From an uncultured Bacteroidales bacterium (lineage in GTDB: Bacteria; Bacteroidota; Bacteroidia; Bacteroidales; P3), in assembly GCA_900318665.1 (NCBI GenBank), contig ONLQ01000016.1:1-43073 (forward strand): a stretch of 43,073 nt of DNA, in the 5' to 3' direction. The notes beneath the pieces were generated by a model, which saw nothing but the letters and a program-made list of their open reading frames with translations, was not told the origin of the DNA and ran no database searches. Below are positions 34,019 through 42,900 of this stretch, piece by piece; the stretch's first letter is position 1; the number at the start of each line of letters is the position of its first letter. A program made the translations under genes and the position numbers.

Positions 34019-36349
34019 ATGAGAAAAGCCATAATCACCCTGCTGCTCATAGTCTGCGCAGGCCTCACTATCAATGCGCAACAACCCTACTGGGTATTTT
34101 TCACCGACAAGGCTGGCACCACTTTTGACCCCTATGCCTATTTCGACGCCAAAGCCATAGAGCGCTATAGGTTGGAGAATTTCGACCTCTACGACATTAG
34201 CAACTATCCTCTCAACGCCACCTATACCGCCGCCATTGCCGCCATAGCGACAGACACGATAGGCGAAAGCCGCTGGCTCAACGCCATAGCGGTAGAGGCC
34301 ACCGACGAGGAGGCTGACAAAATAGAGCGTCTGCCTTTTGTGTCACGGGTGCAAGCCATAGCGCAACATCATATTAACACTGCAAGCATATCAACGAGTG
34401 GCGACGAGGTGCAACCAATTGAACGCGACCAACACGGACAGCCTATTCTGACCGACCAACTCATCCGTATGCAAGGCAGCCAGTTTAGAGACCACGGAAT
34501 GACTGGCAAGAATATCCGTATTGCCGTGTTCGACGGTGGCTTCCCTCGCGTCAACACACATCAGGCTTTCAAGCACCTGCGCGACAATAACAGGATTATA
34601 AAGACCTGGAACTTCCCCAACCGAAAAGAGAACGTCTATGGATGGAATTCACACGGCACCATGACCTTGAGTTGCATAACAGGCATGGTAGGAGGCCGAC
34701 AACTTGGGCTTGCCACCGAAGCGGAATTCCTGCTGGCACGTACCGAGGTTGAGATGGAGCCTTTCAAAGAAGAGGTGTGGTGGATGCAAGCCGTGGAATG
34801 GGCTGACAAGAATGGCGCCAGTATCATCAGCAGTTCGCTGGGCTACGGCAAGGACCGCTATTTCACCCACGACATGAACGGCACAAGTTATGTGGCTCGG
34901 GCGGCCAATATGGCGGCACGTCGTGGCATATTGGTGTGCAACTCAGCAGGCAACGAAGGCGACGACTATTCATGGCGCACCATCATCACACCTTCGGATG
35001 CCGACAGCGTGCTGTGCGTCGGCGGCATAGAGGCGCAACTGTACCCCACCGACCATATCTCTTTCAGTAGTTACGGCCCGTCGGCAGACGGACGCATAAA
35101 GCCCGATGTCTGCGCTTTCGGTCATGCGATGACTGCCGATGTCGCAAACGACAGCGCGGTGCACTGGGTTGACGGCACATCGTTCTCATGTCCACTGGTG
35201 GCTGGTTTTGCCGCCTGCGCCAAAGGCAGACTCGGCAACATACCAATAATGGCGTTCTTTGAAGAGATGAAACGCTCTGCCGACCTCTATCCTTACTACG
35301 ACTATGCCCTTGGCTACGGAGTGCCTCAAGCCAAGCATTTTATGAGCAAAGATGCTGTTGCTAGCGACACGTCGTTTCGTTTTGTGTCGGACGACGAAGG
35401 ACTATACATCGTGGCTTTGCGCGAGATAAAACGGAGACAACTATTCTATCATCAGCGCAACTTGCTTTCAGGCATACTCGACTGGTATGAAAGCATAGAC
35501 ATAGCACAGGCCATAGCCGGCGATACTCTGCTTGTGTTTCCAAACGACAATCTGTCGCCAAGCAGCGCTATTGCCGCCAGCCTCGATGGTTTTACCGATG
35601 AATATACGATACCCGCCACACCCCTCTACCATCTCGGTTCGGATGTTGGCGCCATTGTCAATAAAGGCGAATCGGTATATGGTGGCAGTGGCATCGACCG
35701 TATTGCCGACCGATGGGGCAATGCGGAACTCAAACGCTTCGACTTCTATTGGGGTATAGGCTCTATGGTCAATAGCGAGCCTGTGGAGACTACGCTGCGC
35801 GGATTCTCTATAACCAACCGATTGGGCATAAGGCTGATGCGAGCCTTCTTGAAGCCCTATTGCATAGGTCTCGGCGCCGAATGGGGCATGGCAAACTATA
35901 ACCTCATAGCGGCAAGGGGCAACAACCTTGACAACGCGCTCGGACTTAACACCATCGACATACGCAAAAAGCGTATGCGCCAAGGCGAAGTGACGCTTGA
36001 ACTATTCCAGCGTGTGCGCCTTGTGGCTGGCGGATTGTTCCACCGCGGCATTTACTGGGACCTTGGAGTCTATGGGTCATACAACTACTACCGCTACGAC
36101 GTAACCACAAAGACCAATCTTGACGTGGCAGAGAGCGCCGAGACCCATTTTCGACATCTCGACTTCACCGATGCCTACGCATGGAACTGGGGCGTCACGA
36201 CGCGCATAGGCTACGATATTGTGGCTCTCTACGCCCGCTATCGACTCACCAACCGCTTTGCCGCAGACAAAACATTTGCCACGCCTGCCCCAACCGACTT
36301 CTACCTGCATCTGCCACGCCTCGAAATAGGTCTGCAACTTACATATTAG
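34019..36349 (+). CDS. Secreted subtilisin-like (S8) serine protease with C-terminal beta-barrel-like domain
   Basis: A 776-residue protein with a signal peptide (~1-20). An inhibitor-like prodomain follows (~22-115: PYWVFFTDKAGTTFDPYAYFDAKAIERY, ending ERLPFVSRVQ), typical of Bacteroidota subtilases. The S8 catalytic domain spans ~140-445 with IAVFDGGFPRVNTH (Asp172), GWNSHGTMTLSC (His212), the oxyanion Asn312 in NSAGNEGDD, and DGTSFSCPLVAGFAA (Ser388). After a linker (~446-570), residues ~570-776 look like an outer-membrane beta-barrel. They have alternating hydrophobic strands (FYWGIGSMVNS, YCIGLGAEWGMANYNL, WNWGVTTRIGYDIVALYARYRL) and a terminal LPRLEIGLQLTY ending in an aromatic residue. 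Homologues usually end in a T9SS sorting domain, which is absent here. It is the last gene of the gmk operon. Confidence 0.87.
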   Translation: MRKAIITLLLIVCAGLTINAQQPYWVFFTDKAGTTFDPYAYFDAKAIERYRLENFDLYDISNYPLNATYTAAIAAIATDTIGESRWLNAIAVEATDEEADKIERLPFVSRVQAIAQHHINTASISTSGDEVQPIERDQHGQPILTDQLIRMQGSQFRDHGMTGKNIRIAVFDGGFPRVNTHQAFKHLRDNNRIIKTWNFPNRKENVYGWNSHGTMTLSCITGMVGGRQLGLATEAEFLLARTEVEMEPFKEEVWWMQAVEWADKNGASIISSSLGYGKDRYFTHDMNGTSYVARAANMAARRGILVCNSAGNEGDDYSWRTIITPSDADSVLCVGGIEAQLYPTDHISFSSYGPSADGRIKPDVCAFGHAMTADVANDSAVHWVDGTSFSCPLVAGFAACAKGRLGNIPIMAFFEEMKRSADLYPYYDYALGYGVPQAKHFMSKDAVASDTSFRFVSDDEGLYIVALREIKRRQLFYHQRNLLSGILDWYESIDIAQAIAGDTLLVFPNDNLSPSSAIAASLDGFTDEYTIPATPLYHLGSDVGAIVNKGESVYGGSGIDRIADRWGNAELKRFDFYWGIGSMVNSEPVETTLRGFSITNRLGIRLMRAFLKPYCIGLGAEWGMANYNLIAARGNNLDNALGLNTIDIRKKRMRQGEVTLELFQRVRLVAGGLFHRGIYWDLGVYGSYNYYRYDVTTKTNLDVAESAETHFRHLDFTDAYAWNWGVTTRIGYDIVALYARYRLTNRFAADKTFATPAPTDFYLHLPRLEIGLQLTY

Positions 36350-36362
36350 ACAAGCGTTGAAA

Positions 36363-36394
36363 TTTGTAGAATTACCGAATTTTGACTACCTTTG
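36363..36394 (+). promoter_or_regulatory. Consensus promoter of hutU
   Basis: TTTG (36363-36366), 20 bases, then TACCTTTG (36387-36394) match the consensus fully. The predicted leader of ~62 bases holds a small inverted repeat, GATGGT (36405-36410) with ACCATC (36423-36428). Confidence 0.72.
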
Positions 36395-36462
36395 CATTTT
36401 GAATGATGGTTGACACGATATCACCATCGAACAAAATTTGAAATCAAAAAAACTAACTAAAT

Positions 36463-38463
36463 ATGACACTTGAAGAATTTCAAAATGAATTGAGGCTCGG
36501 TATTCCCGACCCACTGCCCGAACCACAACCCTATGACCCTACGGTGAACCACGCGCCTAAACGCAAGGACATTCTCACCCCTGCCGAAAAGAAACTGGCT
36601 ATCCGCAACGCCCTGCGCTACTTCCCTGCCAAGTATCACAAGATGCTGGCCAAGGAGTTTGCCGAGGAGTTGAAGCAATACGGACGCATCTATATGTACC
36701 GTCTGCGTCCTACATACAAGATGTATGCACGTCCCATTGAGGACTATCCTGCCAAATGCCGTAAGGCTGCCGCCATCATGCTGATGATACAGAACAACCT
36801 CGACCCCGCTGTGGCACAACACCCCCACGAACTTATAACCTACGGCGGCAACGGTGCCGTGTTTCAGAACTGGGCTCAGTATCGACTCGTGATGAAATAC
36901 CTGAGCGAGATGACCGACGAGCAGACCCTCGTGATGTATAGCGGTCATCCTATGGGACTGTATCCCAGCCACAAGGATGCTCCACGCGTGGTGGTGACAA
37001 ACGGCATGATGATACCCAACTACTCCAAGCCCGACGACTGGGAGCGCTACAACGCTCTGGGCGTCACGCAATACGGACAGATGACCGCCGGCTCGTATAT
37101 GTACATTGGCCCGCAAGGCATTGTGCATGGCACGACTATCACCGTCCTGAACGCTGCACGCAAACTTGGCGGCGGCACTGCAGGCAAACTCTTCATCACC
37201 GCAGGTCTTGGCGGTATGAGCGGCGCACAGCCCAAGGCTGGCGACATTGCCGGCGTGGTGAGCATCACCGCCGAAATCAACCCCTCGGCCACACAGAAAC
37301 GCTACACGCAGGGCTGGGTTGACGAAGTCCACGACAACCTCGACGAACTCTTCGTGGCCGTCAACAAGGCTCGAGAGGCCAAAATAGCAAGAAGTTTTGC
37401 CTACCAGGGCAACGTGGTTGACCTGTGGGAATACTGCGCCGAAAAAGGCATACAGGTGGACCTTGGCAGCGACCAGACATCGCTACACAACCCCTGGGCA
37501 GGCGGCTACTATCCTGTGGGCGTGAGTTTCGAGGACGCCAAGGTGATGATGGCCGAAAAGCCCGAACTCTTCAAAGAGAAGGTGCAGGAGAGTCTGCGCC
37601 GCCATGTGGCTGCCGTCAACAAACTGACGGCCCGTGGCATGTATTTCTTTGACTACGGCAACGCCTTCCTCTTGGAGAGCAGCCGCGCCGGTGCCGACAT
37701 CTGGAATGCAGACCATACCGCTTTCCGCTATCCATCATACGTTCAGGACATTATGGGCCCGATGTGCTTCGACTACGGTTTCGGCCCCTTCCGCTGGGTC
37801 TGCACCAGTGGCAAACCTGAAGACCTTGACAAGAGCGACCACATCGCTATGGAGGTGCTGGCAGAGATAGCCGCCACGGCTCCCGCCGAGATTCAGCAGC
37901 AGATGCACGACAACATTCAGTGGATTAAGGGCGCCAAGGAGAACCACCTTGTGGTTGGCAGCCAAGCCCGCATCCTCTATGCCGACTGCGAAGGACGCAC
38001 CAAGATTGCAGCCCGCTTCAACGAGGCAATACGTAAAGGCGAGATTTCGGCACCTATCGTGCTGGGACGCGACCACCACGACGTGAGCGGTACCGACAGC
38101 CCCTTCCGCGAGACCTCTAACATCTACGACGGCAGCAACCGCTGTGCCGATATGGCGGTGCAGAACGTCATAGGCGACTCGTTCCGCGGTGCCACATGGG
38201 TATCCATCCACAACGGTGGTGGCGTTGGCTGGGGCGAGGTGATGAACGGAGGCTTCGGCATGGTGCTGGACGGCAGCGAGGCCTGCGACCGCCGCCTGCG
38301 CATGATGCTCCACTGGGACGTGAACAACGGCATAAGCCGCCGCAGTTGGGCCCGCAACGAGGGCGCTATGTTCGCCATCCGTCGTGCCATGGCCATTTGT
38401 CCCGAACTGAAAGTCACTATGCCCGAAATAGTGGACGACGACGTGCTGGAAGGCTTATTCTAA
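36463..38463 (+). CDS. hutU: Urocanate hydratase (urocanase)
   Basis: A 666-residue urocanase that converts urocanate to imidazolonepropionate with tightly bound NAD+, the second step of histidine breakdown. Diagnostic segments are ITYGGNGAVFQNWAQYRL, MYSGHPMGLYPS, NALGVTQYGQMTAGSYMYIG followed by PQGIVHGTTITVLNAARK, then FITAGLGGMSGAQPKAG and GGVGWGEVMNGGFGMVLDG. The length (~666) fits the longer Bacteroidota form rather than the ~555-residue Pseudomonas form. No hutH, hutI or ftcD lies nearby, although in many Bacteroidota these are clustered. It has its own consensus promoter. Ferritin follows 35 bases later in the same direction. Confidence 0.95.
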   Translation: MTLEEFQNELRLGIPDPLPEPQPYDPTVNHAPKRKDILTPAEKKLAIRNALRYFPAKYHKMLAKEFAEELKQYGRIYMYRLRPTYKMYARPIEDYPAKCRKAAAIMLMIQNNLDPAVAQHPHELITYGGNGAVFQNWAQYRLVMKYLSEMTDEQTLVMYSGHPMGLYPSHKDAPRVVVTNGMMIPNYSKPDDWERYNALGVTQYGQMTAGSYMYIGPQGIVHGTTITVLNAARKLGGGTAGKLFITAGLGGMSGAQPKAGDIAGVVSITAEINPSATQKRYTQGWVDEVHDNLDELFVAVNKAREAKIARSFAYQGNVVDLWEYCAEKGIQVDLGSDQTSLHNPWAGGYYPVGVSFEDAKVMMAEKPELFKEKVQESLRRHVAAVNKLTARGMYFFDYGNAFLLESSRAGADIWNADHTAFRYPSYVQDIMGPMCFDYGFGPFRWVCTSGKPEDLDKSDHIAMEVLAEIAATAPAEIQQQMHDNIQWIKGAKENHLVVGSQARILYADCEGRTKIAARFNEAIRKGEISAPIVLGRDHHDVSGTDSPFRETSNIYDGSNRCADMAVQNVIGDSFRGATWVSIHNGGGVGWGEVMNGGFGMVLDGSEACDRRLRMMLHWDVNNGISRRSWARNEGAMFAIRRAMAICPELKVTMPEIVDDDVLEGLF

Positions 38464-38498
38464 AAACATTTCATAACCATAACAAAAACAAAGAAATT

Positions 38499-39014
38499 AT
38501 GCTTAACAAGAAAGTTTCCGACCTGCTCAACGAGCAAATCAACAAAGAGTTGTACAGCGCGTATCTGTACCTCGACATGAACAACTATTTTGACAAACGC
38601 GGTCTGAACGGCTTTGCCAACTGGTACATGATTCAGGCACAGGAAGAGCGCGACCACGCTATGCTCATCTACAAATATATGCAGAACAACGACTGCCCTA
38701 TCACTCTCAAAGCCATCGCACAGCCCGACAAGAAATTCAAGAGCGATATGGACGTGCTGAAGGCTGGTCTGGAGCATGAGGAGTATGTAACCGCCTCAAT
38801 CCATACTATCTACGATGCCGCATACAAGGTGAAGGACTTCCGCACCATGCAGTTTCTCGACTGGTTCGTGAAAGAGCAAGGCGAAGAGGAGACCAATGCC
38901 CGCGACATGATTACCAAAATGGAACTCTTCGGCGCCGACCCCAAGAGCCTCTATATGCTAAACCAAGAACTGGCTGCCCGCACTTATAGCGCTCCCAGCC
39001 TGACACTCGATTAA
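38499..39014 (+). CDS. ftnA: Ferritin (non-haem, FtnA-type)
   Basis: A 171-residue ferritin forming 24-subunit iron-storage shells. The ferroxidase residues are intact and at the same positions as E. coli FtnA: Glu17, Glu50, His53, Glu94, Gln127 and Glu130. They fall in INKELYSAYLYLDM, AQEERDHAMLI, EHEEYVTASIH and VKEQGEEETNARDM. The ATG at 38499 begins MLNKKVSDLLNEQ, the usual ferritin start; the upstream in-frame extension into hutU is spurious. A strong hairpin 50 bases after the stop probably ends the transcript. Confidence 0.96.
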   Translation: MLNKKVSDLLNEQINKELYSAYLYLDMNNYFDKRGLNGFANWYMIQAQEERDHAMLIYKYMQNNDCPITLKAIAQPDKKFKSDMDVLKAGLEHEEYVTASIHTIYDAAYKVKDFRTMQFLDWFVKEQGEEETNARDMITKMELFGADPKSLYMLNQELAARTYSAPSLTLD

Positions 39015-39064
39015 GAACGATGACCGAGTGCTGAGAGCATATTCTTAAAATTGTATCTAAAAAT

Positions 39065-39102
39065 AAGTGCCCACGAAGGTTGTAGAAACTTTCGGGGCAC
39101 TT
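39065..39102 (+). terminator. Terminator hairpin after ferritin
   Basis: AAGTGCCC (39065-39072) pairs with GGGCACTT (39095-39102). After one bulged A, CGAAGGTT (39074-39081) pairs with AACTTTCG (39087-39094) with one G-U pair. The loop is five bases, giving 16 pairs. The T-tract is weak. It covers the alternative GTG start at 39067, supporting the HAD start at 39118. Confidence 0.65.
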
Positions 39103-39117
39103 AGTAATATTTGGAAG

Positions 39118-39750
39118 ATGATTCGTAATATTATTTTTGACTTTGGGGGCGTGGTGCACGACATACGCTACGAGAACGTCACAGAGGCCATTGCAGCGCT
39201 TGGAATCAAGGGCATGGAGGGTTTCTATGGCAAGCACTTCCAAACGCACGAAATGGACCTTTTTGAAAAGGGGCTTATCTCTCCTGCCGAGTTTCGCGAC
39301 TATCTGCGAAAGACTGTCGGTCAACCGCTCACAGACCAGCAGATTGACGATGTGATGAACGCCATACTAATTGACGTGCCGAAGGAACGCGTGGCTCTGC
39401 TCTGCGCCTTGCGCCACAAATACCGCACGTTCCTGTTTAGCAACACCAACCAGATTAACTATGAGTGTTTCACCACACGATTGATGGAAAAATATGGATT
39501 TGACATCTTCGAGGCTTGTTTTGAGCGTGGCTATTTCTCGCAGATGATGAACACTCGCAAACCATGTGCTGATGGTTTTCGCATTATCTTGGAGCAAAAC
39601 GGCCTAAAAGCCGACGAAACACTGTTTATAGACGATATATCCGACAATGCCGAAGGAGCACGTATAGCAGGGCTTCACGCCCACCATCTGACGGAGCCAG
39701 ACATCTCCTACCTTTTCGACGAGGGGCTGAATCTGAAGATAGAAGAATAG
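39118..39750 (+). CDS. HAD-superfamily hydrolase (YihX-like phosphatase)
   Basis: A 210-residue HAD hydrolase of subfamily IA. Motif I is NIIFDFGGVVHDI (nucleophile Asp8; the second Asp is replaced by Gly, as in the YihX group), motif II FLFSNTNQIN, motif III the Lys in NTRKPCADGFRII, and motif IV LFIDDISDNAEGA. The helical cap (~16-85) contains HEMDLFEKGLISPAEFRDYL, the usual signature of this group. Substrates are probably sugar phosphates or FMN-like metabolites, but cannot be told from sequence. The start at 39118 is chosen because the earlier GTG (39067) lies inside the ferritin terminator hairpin. Confidence 0.9.
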   Translation: MIRNIIFDFGGVVHDIRYENVTEAIAALGIKGMEGFYGKHFQTHEMDLFEKGLISPAEFRDYLRKTVGQPLTDQQIDDVMNAILIDVPKERVALLCALRHKYRTFLFSNTNQINYECFTTRLMEKYGFDIFEACFERGYFSQMMNTRKPCADGFRIILEQNGLKADETLFIDDISDNAEGARIAGLHAHHLTEPDISYLFDEGLNLKIEE

Positions 39751-39824
39751 AAAATCATAAGAAAACCATAAAAGACTACAGTATGCTGTAGAGTGCAATA
39801 TACACACAAAGCATTATAAAAAGC

Positions 39825-39857
39825 AGTGAGAGCGCAGGTTAATCCTGCGCTCTCACT
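39825..39857. terminator. Bidirectional terminator between the HAD and stalk-protein genes
   Basis: A perfect 14-bp stem, AGTGAGAGCGCAGG (39825-39838) with CCTGCGCTCTCACT (39844-39857), has a 5-base loop and is flanked by short A/T stretches. It separates two convergent genes. Confidence 0.82.
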
Positions 39858-39901
39858 TTGTAGAGTAGTCTGACTAAGCAGACTTTGGGTTAGATTCTTT
39901 T

Positions 39902-42900
39902 TTAGAGGTCTTCCTGAACAAGGCGGACAGAGAAGCCATAGTGACGTCCATCGTTGTAGGGGAAAGTGGTCTGGATACTCTTGAAGTAGATACATCCGGC
40001 CTTGCCATCCAAGGAGGAAGTAGAAGACCAGTATTCACCATCAGCATTGACGTTGGTAGCATCGGTATTATTACGATAGCCTGCAGCGGGGAGGAATACT
40101 GCGCCTGCTGCTTCCATTTCGTTCCAGTTGGCAATAGTGAAAGTGTTGGTAGTGTAAGCAGCAGTACCCTCATTGACAGAGACGAGCACAGGGCAAGTAA
40201 GAGGCTGAGCGTACTCATCGGGGAAGATTACGAGACCATTGGTACCATTAATCTGAGCCTTGGCAAAACGATTCTCGGCAGCACGGTAGTTGAGGAGGTA
40301 TGACCACTCTGTGCTAGTAAGGGTACGCCACATGTTGGCCTTATTGCCACCATTAGAAATCTTGTTGAATACACCCCAGTCTGCCTTGGCAAAAGTACCA
40401 GTCATACTATTACTTTCATTATTTCCAACATTATAGTTGCTGTTATCGGAGGTAGCGCTGTAGGGCTGATATTCGGCAGCACCACTGTTCCAACCACTGG
40501 TTCCCCAAGCGAAGAGGTCAATCCAACCATCGTAGTCGCTGGCAATATTCTCGTTGCCTGCACCAATATAATCATACTGGTTCTCAGCGAAACGCCATGT
40601 GGAAGTAGTGGCCTGATACTGGAGGTTACCTTTGGAGAACTTAACAGTCTTAGTTGAACTGACAGAGAACTTAGCACCAGCCTCAAGAGTACCTTCGCCA
40701 TAACCTACGAACATTGCAAGTTTGGCAATCTGGTCGTTGAGAGTAGCAATCTGAGCCTCATAACTGGCTTTCATTGCAGTCATCTCATCACGGAGGACCT
40801 CGGCGGTGTCGTGGGCAAAGGCAGAGATGGTATCGCGCATGTCAGCGAGAGTGTCGTTAATATAGTTGTAAACGTGGATGGTGTCAACTTTCTTGAGATA
40901 AGTCGCCTCTGCGGCAGTAGTACCAAGTTTGTTCGCCAAAAGTTCTGCGACACCACTATTAAGTGTTGTAATATCAGTCTTAATGGTAGCAATAGAGTCG
41001 TTGATAGCAGTTGCAACTCTGTTGCTGTCCCAATAGACCTTCAAAGTGTCGTTGAGTTTGTGGAGGGTGCTGTCATAGATGTTGCTGTAGATATGCGCAA
41101 TGGTGTCCTTGATTTCGTCTTTAGTGTAGGTATTAGCTTTGGCAGCATAGGCATCATCAAGAACGGCAGTCTTGTAGGCATCAAGAGTGTCCTTGATAGC
41201 CTGACGAACGGTGACATTACGATATTCATCAAGAGTGTCCTTTACATAGGTTCTGACAGCGTTGGTGTTCCAGTAGGCCTCGAGAACTATAGCGTCAGCT
41301 TTGTTGCTAAGTTTGTCCTCAACTTCATCTTTAGTATAGTAGTGAGAAATAGTATCTCTTACATAATTCATACTGTCGTGAATGCAACCTAAGATTGTAG
41401 TGGCACCCGTGAACAAAATACCAGACACTTCGTTGATACGATTGTTCACAATGCTTCTTACATTAGTGGTATCCCAGTAAGCATTGAGGGTGTCTTTGAC
41501 ATCTTGGAAGACGGTGTCGCGATAGATGGCGAGTGTGTCAGCCAAAACCTGACGGATGGTGGTAGCAGTGTAATCAGCAAGGCTGTCTTTGAGGGACTCT
41601 TTCAACAGGAAGTAATTAAGAGTGTCTTCGACGTCGGCCTTGGTGAGGTAGGAGCCGTTATTAGTAGCAATCTGAGCATTGACCCATTCTTTATCGCCAA
41701 AGCGAACGAGGCTATCGGTAATCTGTTTGGCGATGCTGTCACGCATGTCAGCAAGGGTATCGTTGACCTCGAGTTTGGTGTAAACATCGGTGGTGTTAGC
41801 CTTGGTGGCGAGGGCCTCATTCACATTTTCCTTGGTGTAAACCTCGGCCTTCGGATAGACCTGAGCCATTGTATAGTAGTTCTCGTTCAAATTCTTTGCC
41901 ACATTGCGGATGCTGTCAACGATGTAGGTGACAGTGTCGTTAACAACAGTAGTCAAAGCATCTATAGCAGTACCAAGAGTGGTGCTGTCAGCAAGTTCTT
42001 TGGCTGCAAGAGTTTCGATTGCAGTGCCAAGAGTTGTGCTGTCGGCAAGTTCTTTGGCAGCAAGAGTCTCGATGGCAGTGCCAAGAGTGGTGCTATCAGC
42101 AAGTTCTTTGGTAGCAAGAGTCTCGATAGCAGCGCCAAGAGCAGCACTATCAGCAATTCCCTTTGCGGAGATGGCCTCGATGGCAGCGCCAAGAGTAGTG
42201 CTATCGGCAAGTTCTTTGGCAGCGAGAGTCTCGATGGCAGTGCCAAGAGTGGTGCTGTCGGCAAGTTCTTTAGCAGACAGGTCGCTGACAAAACCGTCAA
42301 TCTCGGTCTTGTTGTAGGTCTCAGTCTTATTGTAGTAGTTAGACTGGATGGAAGTGATGCGCATATAATTGTCACGCAAATCAGCGGCAACATCACGAAT
42401 GCTATCCATGATATAGGCAGCAGTGTCGTCGATGGTTGTGTTGATAGCAGCAATATCAGCAGCGTTAGCAGCAATTGCAGTAGCATTGGCCTCAACATTG
42501 TTGTGAAGATTCATAGTGTCTTCAACATTGAGTTTAGAAGCAGCAACGGTGCGGATGGTGTCGCGCAGAGCATTGTTCTCGGCGGTCTGAGCAGTGAGAG
42601 CATCGATAAAATCAGCGGTATCAACCTTGCCATTGATGGCGGTGGTCAGAGTGGTCTGAATTGCAGAGACCTCGTTGTCAGTAGCGAGAGTGTCAATTGC
42701 AGCATTGATTTCGGCCTTGGTGTAGCGGTCGTTGGCAACGGCACGAACGGTGTCGCGCATTGCGGCGTCGGCGGTAGCAGCCTGGCCATCGATTTCAGTC
42801 TTGGTGTAGCGGTCGTTGGCAACAAGACGGATGGTGTCGCGCATTGCGGCGTCTGCGGTAGCAGCCTGAGCGTCGATTTCAGTCTTGGTGTAGCGGTCGT

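Noticed and set aside
36405-36428. Riboswitch in the hutU leader
   Set aside because: Only a six-base-pair hairpin is seen in a ~62-base leader; nothing matches a known class.
38196-38498. Upstream in-frame extension of ferritin
   Set aside because: It lies inside hutU in another frame and is Arg/His-rich junk. Ferritins start at MLNKKVSDLL, at 38499.
39067-39117. GTG start extending the HAD protein by 17 residues
   Set aside because: The added codons lie inside the ferritin terminator hairpin, and HAD motif I begins directly after the ATG at 39118.
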